From the NCBI RefSeq assembly GCF_964275005.1, contig NC_092688.1, positions 22,325,903 through 22,389,902 of the forward strand: a stretch of 64,000 nucleotides of DNA. Reading direction: 5' to 3'. Of the stretch, positions 58,801 through 64,000 are shown one piece after another; within the stretch, counting starts at the first letter, position 1; each line of letters begins with the position of its first letter. The notes beneath the pieces were generated by a model. The model did not search any database and was not told the DNA's origin. It saw only the letters and a list, made by a program, of their open reading frames with translations. This DNA comes from Diadema setosum (Eukaryota; Echinodermata; Echinoidea; Diadematoida; Diadematidae). Both the position numbers and the translations under genes were made by a program.

Positions 58801-60213
58801 AATTTAAGATGATGATATATAAGTGGAGTACTGTAAAAGTAGATATTTTCGCATGACTAATTTTTCGCACTCGACCGAATAAGAAGAGTTTTGCATGTTT
58901 TTAATTCAGCGGAATCAAGACATCAAGTACTGGAACATATGGCAAGCATAAATATTCACATGCTTTCATTTTCGCGCTAGTTTCTGGTTGCGTGAAATGC
59001 GCGAAAATTTCAACACGGCAAAAATTTCCACTTTTACAGTAATTTGGTACCCTATTACTTTAATTTACAATGTAGACTAACATTTTTTTCAGAGATACTT
59101 CAACAAGTACGGTTGTATTAACTTCTGTCACTTATGAACAGATTATCTACCAATATCGTACCACAAAAAAATAGACATTCACAGTGCATGTACAGTGTAT
59201 GATGGCTTTTCCTGGCACAACAAACCAATTTTAAAACTACAGTCATCCATGTTGGTGTGATGAAATGTCAAAAGATTGTAAAATCCACACACACGTCATA
59301 ATGTCAGTGAACATTACCCACATCACAGTCATGAGAGAGAGAGAAAAAAAAACACTACGGTCAGTTTCATTGGAAAGCATTATATCCAACATCCACCTTT
59401 TTGCATAAGAACATATAAAATTGAGCAAAAAAAAAAAAAAAAGGGATTCCATCCTGATGGAAGCCTGTTTTCTTTGCTCAATTTTTCACTAAGAACTAAT
59501 GAAACAATATCAAAAGAGAGCACATTTTCTTTCAGTTGAGGTAAACACTTGCCTTTCAATCTTGTCATTTGAAAATGTAAGTTACAGTCACTCCTCATAT
59601 TGTACAATCGTAAGTCTACTTTGCATTTCTCGAACAATAGAAAATAAAAGGAAATTTCATAAAATTTCATATCAAATGAAAAGTACACATTTCTTCCACT
59701 ACCGTATACTTTAATACATGCCGAGGATAATATTATATACTCAATCCACTCGTTTTCTAAAGGCACGCTTTGTGTCACTGGTACTCACCTGGTTGGCGTC
59801 ATGTATGAGAGCATTGAGCTTTTCATCAGACTCATGTAATTCCTGCAAGCCGGCCACTGACAAGTGCTCTAGAAGGGGGAATTCCCGTGGACCTCTGCTG
59901 GCTCCTGCCGCCCCGCCCATGGCCGGTGTGGAGGGAGATGCTGACGGAGGGGTGGGGAAGTTGGATGGAGAGGGGTGTGGGTAGGAGAGTCTGGGTGGGT
60001 TCTGGGGTATGGATGGCGTTGGCATGGCCATGGCTTGGGGTGGGGTATGATGCTGCGACTGGTTGAAATTGTACGGGTAACCGTGACTGCTATACATGGC
60101 TACAAGTTGTCACAGATCACGATGAGCCAATGTAGTGTGGATGGGCAGACTACAGATGCTGCTCCCACAACTCAGCTGGAGCTGGCCTTTGATGTATGTA
60201 CCGATTGTTTCAC
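46834..60213 (-). CDS. VPS37: VPS37-like ESCRT-I subunit (VPS37B/C type), four coding exons
   Basis: Predicted 310-aa subunit of ESCRT-I, which sorts ubiquitinated cargo into multivesicular endosomes. Coding exons: 59,789-60,097; 48,463-48,634; 47,715-47,797; 46,834-47,202. Junction phases match. The first exon extends as 5' UTR to an acceptor at 60,213, so an upstream non-coding exon must exist. The start M is fixed by an in-frame TGA 15 bases upstream. Residues 1-70 are Pro/Ser-rich; the Mod(r) domain is about 74-232 with DKEMAMAENRSLADFNL (compare NRSLAEGNL in human VPS37s), a charged helical stretch, and FLSGNIPLTDFLEQF with AHIRRIKSDKMQEL. A Pro-rich tail (235-310, PTRPAPALPPR) fits VPS37B/C; there is no UEV domain as in VPS37A. 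Odd points are the Pro-rich N-terminal extension before Mod(r), an 11.2-kb first coding intron full of repeats, and a stop codon inside AATAAA. Confidence 0.88.
48151..48394. repeat. Interspersed repeat, family A copy 2 (VPS37 intron 2)
   Basis: Same block order as 40,601-40,828, ending in TTTAGTGGCCCTGGGCC. It lies 69 bp from the exon that starts at 48,463. Confidence 0.6.
48940..50234. mobile_element. Element with ATGCCTCCGCCA ends and a TGACCT-repeat array
   Basis: Left end: GTCGCTTTGGCGAC hairpin, then TATGCCTCCGCCA at 48,958-48,970. Right end: TGGCGGAGGCATA at 50,222-50,234, which also closes a hairpin with ATGCCTCCGG at 50,201. Between them are at least five units of about 150-156 bp, each with TGACCTTTGACCT-type direct repeats (near 49,390, 49,547, 49,700, 49,845, 50,000) and TTTCAAGAAAATCT or related phrases. 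A (GGAC)n run at 50,150-50,187 precedes the right hairpin. No ORF. It lies in VPS37 intron 1. Confidence 0.7.
50235..51047. other. VPS37 intron 1 sequence, nothing recognised
   Basis: Unique-looking AT-rich intron with short A-runs; no repeat copy or exon seen. Confidence 0.35.
51048..51259. mobile_element. TACTGTAAAA-family MITE with TTTTCGCGG-rich interior
   Basis: TACGGTAAAACA on the left and TGTTTTACAGTA on the right. The interior repeats CGCGGCATGAAATTTT and ends with TTTCGCGAATC and GCACGCGAATATT. Close relative of 58,335-58,551 in the same orientation. Confidence 0.7.
51402..51460. repeat. (TAA)n microsatellite
   Basis: TAA trinucleotides with a few TGA interruptions. Confidence 0.85.
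51461..55610. other. VPS37 intron 1, long stretch rich in ACATGTAC and TACATTGTAC
   Basis: Palindromic motifs such as GTACATGTACATGTACACTG (53,311) and TACATTGTAC recur at high density. No exon is recognised. TTTAAAGGGAATGGTACA at 54,487 may be a solitary tip of the TTAA-AGGG family. Confidence 0.35.
55611..56406. mobile_element. 796-bp nonautonomous TA element, copy 2 (VPS37 intron 1)
   Basis: Same sequence as 19,343-20,136 from tip to tip with scattered substitutions and short indels. TA flanks both tips (TA-CCGTTAGTGCACCAG and CTTACTG-TA). Same orientation relative to the plus strand as copy 1. Confidence 0.8.
57305..57683. mobile_element. TTAA-flanked MITE, AGGTCCAGTTTACC family, uninterrupted copy
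   Basis: Tips TTAA-AGGCATAATTCACC and AGGTAAACAGGACCT-TTAA. It is the reverse complement of the element split at 22,449-23,202 and contains the intact site TTCTAAAATATGAG...AATAGTTCT where that copy is interrupted. Confidence 0.8.
58335..58551. mobile_element. TACTGTAAAA-family MITE
   Basis: TACTGTACAGCAAG on the left and GGTTTTACAGTA on the right. The interior (GCATGAAATTTTCGC, CATTCCATGCAT, CATGCATTTTAATTTTGCG) matches 51,048-51,259. Confidence 0.7.
58829..59041. mobile_element. TACTGTAAAA-family MITE with perfect tips
   Basis: TACTGTAAAAGTAGATATTT on the left pairs with the inverse of AAATTTCCACTTTTACAGTA on the right. The interior differs from the 51,048 and 58,335 copies, so it is a sister subfamily. 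Confidence 0.75.
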
Positions 60214-60352
60214 CTGGAAATGAAAGAACAGAGTACATCTTTCATGCTATCTCTATTTTTATGTTAGGAAAAAGTATGGAATGATGCACAATCACGAACA
60301 AATGCTGAGAGAATAGATTTGCTGAGCTTGCAAGCACTATAAAGGACTTAGA

Positions 60353-60870
60353 CCCCGTTTACAGTGCGGCCGAGCCCAGCCCCGCTTCAGTGTAAACGCG
60401 CAAAAGGCCAAATGCGAGGCCAAAATTGGCCTCGCATTTGGCCTCGCTCTGTAGGTGGTCTCGGCCGCGGCCGAGCCGAGGCCGAGCCCGGCCTCTTCTT
60501 GGTGTAAACGCAAACTGGGCCAAATGCGCGGCCAATTTTAGTCTGGCTTCCAGACCCTCTGCCCGTACTATTTCGTCATTCACGATATTAATCCCCTCAA
60601 CGTGGAAAACTAGTATACACCTGTAGTTTAAGGTGGTTTTGTCCTGCAAAGGATTTTTCCTTCGGCAAAGGCCTTTGCCCGAACGGCGACTTCGTCGCCA
60701 CGGAATCCAGTTGGCAAAGGGTCTGAAAACCAGGCTATACCAAATTGCATTTGTTTACAAGCAGAGCACCACTACGACAAAATATTGAAAAGTTTGAGTT
60801 AAAAGCGCGGCCGAGCCCAGCAGTGTAAACGGACAAAATTGCGAGGCTCGGCCGCGCAAATGAGGCAGGG
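60353..60870. repeat. GC-rich foldback repeat with a nested MITE
   Basis: GTTTACAGTGCGGCCGAGCC and GGTGTAAACGC bound arms rich in GGCCGAGC and GCCTCGCATTTGGCC, which pair with each other. A second MITE with tips AGTCTGGCTTCCAGACCC and, inverted, AGCCTGGTTTTCAGACCC sits inside at about 60,540-60,738. It lies 140 bp upstream of the VPS37 5' UTR exon and is far more GC-rich than its surroundings. Confidence 0.55.
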
Positions 60871-60984
60871 CTCAATGCCCACTCAACAAACGTGGCCGAG
60901 TGAACGTGAACATGTATTGCATTGCTAGACGGAAATGCGGCCTTGTAACGACTGATGTCGCTATGCCACTTCTGGCAACTTGGG

Positions 60985-61140
60985 AAAAATACATCCCGTA
61001 GACATAACACAGTCTATAGATAATCGGCTGGTTTTGATACCTTGCCTTTAATCACAATTTTTAGTGTGATGACGTCATCAAAGTACAAAACAATGACACG
61101 GACTTGAAAGACAATTGTTCAAAGTACAACACATCCGTTG
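60985..61140. repeat. CRE-containing repeat segment, copy 1
   Basis: CCCGTAGACATAACAC, TTACC/TTGCCTTTAATCA, GATGACGTCATCAAA and GACTTGAAAG occur in the same order at 62,690-62,845. The palindrome TGACGTCA is a consensus CREB/ATF site. Confidence 0.6.
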
Positions 61141-61234
61141 TCGTCATTACATACTATGATTGGTTTGACAAACTCAGCCTGCAAAATTTTGCAGCCGTCG
61201 AAGCAATGTGGTCTCTAACACAAAACAAAGGGAT

Positions 61235-61235
<1 letters not shown>

Positions 61236-61270
<35 letters not shown>
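61236..61270. repeat. (TG)n microsatellite
   Basis: A TG dinucleotide run of about 30 bases. Confidence 0.85.
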
Positions 61271-61272
<2 letters not shown>

Positions 61273-61375
61273 CAATTTGTAGGTGCGTTTATATACGAAC
61301 GTGATTTCTACATGGACGAATGTGTAATACACCATTGAAGAAAAAAAAGTAAAAGAACAAAGTATTCTGTTTCGT

Positions 61376-61460
61376 GCTCTTATGGGGTTCAAACCCGCAC
61401 GTGTGCTACCTCACGTCTCTGAGACGTCGCCTTTAACCTCTCCGCCATACATCTCGACGA
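61376..61460 (-). repeat. tRNA-Leu-like pseudo-tRNA or SINE head
   Basis: On the minus strand: box A TGGCGGAGAGGTTAAAGGCG, an anticodon-like arm ACGTCTCAGAGACGT whose loop centres on CAG (Leu), a long variable region, then box B GGTTTGAACCC. The acceptor ends do not pair, so a working tRNA is unlikely. Confidence 0.45.
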
Positions 61461-61631
61461 GAAAATATGAGGAACGTGAGCTTTTGTACACTGTTACATG
61501 TGAAAGATGAATCAGGAATCGTTTCGTCAACATTCCATTCTCATTTTCAGTTTTAAGCTACAAAATTGTCAACCTGATGAGGAGATTTCACAAAGTACAA
61601 CGAAAAGTAGAAATTACGCGGTGCGTAATAT

Positions 61632-62556
61632 AAGTCCCCGCCAGAAGTAGCATTTTGTAGCAAAATGTACAATATAGGTCAGAAATCAAGGTCAAAGGTC
61701 AACAAAGTCAAAGGTCAAAATTCTGTGTATAAGATGTGAAGCCCTCACCTACTATGTAGTGCCATCACATAAAGCAAACGGAATCGAAATCGGGTTAGAA
61801 ATGGCAAAGGAGTAGCATTTTGTAGGCAATGTACAATATAAGTCAAAAATCAAGGTCAAAGGTCAAAGAAGTCAAAGGTCAAAATTCTGTGCAGAAGCTT
61901 TGAAGCCCTCACCTAGTGCCATCACATTAAGCAAACGGAATCGAAATCGGGTTAGAAATGGCGAAGGAGTAGCATTTTGTAGCAAAATATACAATACAGG
62001 TCAGAAATCAAGGTCAAAGAAGTCCAAGGTCAAAATTCTGTGTAGAAGTTCTGAAGCCCTCACCTAGTGCCATCACATAAAGCAAACGGAATCGAAATCG
62101 GGTTATACATGGCGAAAGAGTAGCATTTTGTAGCCAATGTACAATATAGGTCAAAAATCAAGGTCAAAGGTCAAAGAAGTCAAAGGTCAAAATTCTGTGT
62201 AGAAGTTTTGAAGCCCTCACCTAGTGTCATCACATAAAGCAAACAGAATTGAAATTGGGTTAGAAATGGCGAAGGAGTAGCATTTTGTAGCAAAATGTAC
62301 AATATAGGTCAAAGGTCAAGGTCAAAGGTCACAACTGAAATTCTGTGTAGAAGTTTCAAAGCTCCCATGTAGTGCTATCATATAAAGCAAACAGAATCAA
62401 AATTGGCTCATAAATGACAGAGAAGTAGCAAATTGAACATTTTGATCACACACGGATGCACACACAGACGGACGGACAGACAGACGGACGCACAGACACA
62501 CACACGTACGGAGCCCGATTCATAGTCCCCTGCTCGAACTCGTTCGGCGGGGACAA
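61632..62556. mobile_element. Element with GTCCCCGCC ends and an AGGTCA-repeat array
   Basis: Left end AAGTCCCCGCCAG at 61,632; right end CGGCGGGGAC at 62,545-62,554. The right end also pairs with GTCCCCTGCTCG at 62,525 as a terminal hairpin. Five units of 148-164 bp start with AGTAGCATTTTGTAG (61,647, 61,811, 61,968, 62,119, 62,276). Most carry AGGTCAAAGGTCA. A GACGGACGGACAGAC microsatellite precedes the right hairpin. No ORF. Confidence 0.7.
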
Positions 62557-62689
62557 AAATGCATAATTACTGCAGCTTATTGTCTGAGCTACAATATACT
62601 AAAGTTTCAGAGAAAATGGAGCAAAGTCAGCTGAGATAAAGGTGCTTAAACGTTGTCAAGTCAATGCATGGTTTATAACAAAATCACCT

Positions 62690-62845
62690 CCCATAGACAT
62701 AACACGTAAACTTGTCTGATTTCGAGTCTTTACCTTTAATCAAAACTTAAAGTATGATGACGTCATCAAATTTCAAAACCATGACATGGACTTGAAAGGC
62801 AAATGTTAAAAGTACAACATATCTGAATTTGGGATAATACTGAGC
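62690..62845. repeat. CRE-containing repeat segment, copy 2
   Basis: Matches 60,985-61,140 block by block. Further relaxed CRE-like sites lie at 62,934 (GATGACGTTATCGAG) and 63,475 (GATGACGTCAGAG), so this may be a larger decayed element reaching to about 63,680. Confidence 0.6.
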
Positions 62846-63653
62846 TTAAACAATAGAGATATGAGCAAATGAATGTCAGAAACAGTACCTCAAAAAATTT
62901 AATTCAACTTTTTTGATTTTAGATGACGATATGATGACGTTATCGAGTTTACCTGGCAATATTGATACTTGAAATGTTACTATGTTGTATTTACAATTCA
63001 TATGCTTTTGAGCTATGGCAAAATAGACATGTTTTTTCACTATATTTGCAGAAAGACGTGTGCGCGGATTTTTCACTTTGACGCCAGTGCATTCCTTTGT
63101 TATAGGTCAAAACTGATCAGACATCAATGGATATTGTTACTTCATGTATCAGGAATCCAAATGAGTCGAAAAAATGCATTTTCATGTTGCTTACATGCTG
63201 TGCATGCGAAAATGCGCGGACGGACGCGTACGCGCGAAAATGTTTGAAATGCTTAAAATTGTCTAAAACTTCGAGATTTCCCATTGGGAAGTCGTTTTGA
63301 GCCTTTTAAAATTTTGAGGAATGCGTAATGATGACCTGGGTAATTAGCATCAAAAAGTAAGATCAAGCGTGACGTGAACTTTATGTCCAACGTAAATGAT
63401 ACAGAAATGACATTTAGTTATGAAGTTATGTTCGATCATGTGACCTGGCCCAAAAATCACAAAATGGTGCCTAGATGACGTCAGAGATATGTTCTTGTCA
63501 TGAAAAGCTTATTGTGGCTAGATATTGTCATGAGATATGTTGACTGAAAATTTCATGTTATTCCGCTATGTCATTGTTGAGATATTCACAACACAAAATT
63601 GTCCAGAAAGAAGAATTAAAAAAAAAATAAAGAGAGATTTTGACAATCACAAT

Positions 63654-63680
63654 AGGTGATACGCTGATAGCGTATCACCT
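63654..63680. repeat. Perfect 12-bp-stem hairpin
   Basis: AGGTGATACGCT, loop GAT, AGCGTATCACCT. Possibly the right terminus of the decayed CRE-containing element to its left. Confidence 0.7.
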
Positions 63681-63812
63681 AATTAAATGCAATTTAACCC
63701 TCAATTAAATGCAGGATGACAAATCAAAGCAATGGTATCAATCTGTAGTTTGAAATTATCAACTGCTGTCAGGTGTCCAACAATAGAACACAAGCATTTG
63801 ATGATGGGTGTA

Positions 63813-64000
63813 TACTGTATACGCCATATATTTTGCGAGTCTAAATTTTCGCGAATCAGGAATTCCCGACGATTTTGCGAGTGGATAAATTCGCGATCGT
63901 GGAGTCTTGTACTGAATGGAGAAATGTACAATGTACACGCGTACGTCACATCCACATCGGGACCACAGTCAATATTTTCGCGTGTCTTTAATTTCGCAAA
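63813..64000. mobile_element. TACTGTATACGCC-family element, cut by the window end
   Basis: It starts TACTGTATACGCC, then TTTTGCGAG and TTTTCGCGAATC. Its far part (ACATCCACATCGGGACC, TATTTTCGCGTGTCTTTAAT) is the inverse of the interior of the copy at 35,604. Confidence 0.6.

Noticed and set aside
61376-61460. A working tRNA-Leu gene
   Set aside because: Boxes and a CAG loop are present, but the acceptor stem does not form and the T stem has mismatches.

Overview
The window is animal nuclear DNA, most likely from an echinoderm and probably a sea urchin. The protein-coding part is intron-bearing and clearly metazoan. The intergenic DNA is AT-rich and full of short terminal-inverted-repeat (TIR) elements, tRNA-derived SINEs, CR1/L2- and L1/Tx1-type LINEs, long poly-G/poly-C runs and the motifs ACATGTAC and TACATTGTAC. 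The sea-urchin assignment rests on repeat style and is an inference; the metazoan assignment is firm.

Three host genes can be supported. (1) 10,689-20,514, minus strand: a six-exon arylsulfatase A-like lysosomal sulfatase. All splice junctions join in frame, and every active-site residue known from human ARSA is present. (2) 31,912-33,138, plus strand: a single-exon DNAJC30-like mitochondrial J-protein with a perfect DR1 nuclear-receptor motif about 155 bp upstream of its start. (3) 46,834-60,213, minus strand: a VPS37-like ESCRT-I subunit with four coding exons (310 aa) and an 11-kb first coding intron. The genes do not form an operon or an obvious functional cluster.

Most of the rest is mobile DNA. 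From left to right: 1-10.7 kb holds short repeats, an (AT)n-flanked retroelement-like fragment, a TTCGTTAGTCCGAA minisatellite and TTAA-flanked MITEs. The ARSA introns (10.9-20.3 kb) hold at least eight insertions, including a TIR element with a decayed SAP plus SWIM-type gene that is itself nested in another MITE, a folded-back tRNA-SINE, an L2 fragment and a 794-bp TA-flanked element. At 22.4-31.1 kb there is a nested pair of TTAA MITEs, a three-unit tandem array with a period of about 1.1 kb, and a LINE with an uninterrupted 1,031-aa endonuclease/reverse-transcriptase ORF. At 34-44 kb there are more TTAA MITEs, including one split by a 5'-truncated L1/Tx1-type LINE with clear 15-bp target duplications. 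VPS37 intron 1 and the right end (48-64 kb) carry a second 796-bp TA element and two repeat-filled elements with different termini but the same plan: units of about 150-165 bp carrying TGACCT/AGGTCA direct repeats, a GGAC/GACG microsatellite, and a terminal hairpin.

The most unusual signals are the two AGGTCA-array elements, the SAP/SWIM element, the set of TTAA-AGG MITEs for which the window contains its own empty-site control, and a MITE lying 9 bp from an ARSA exon in the splice-acceptor tract.
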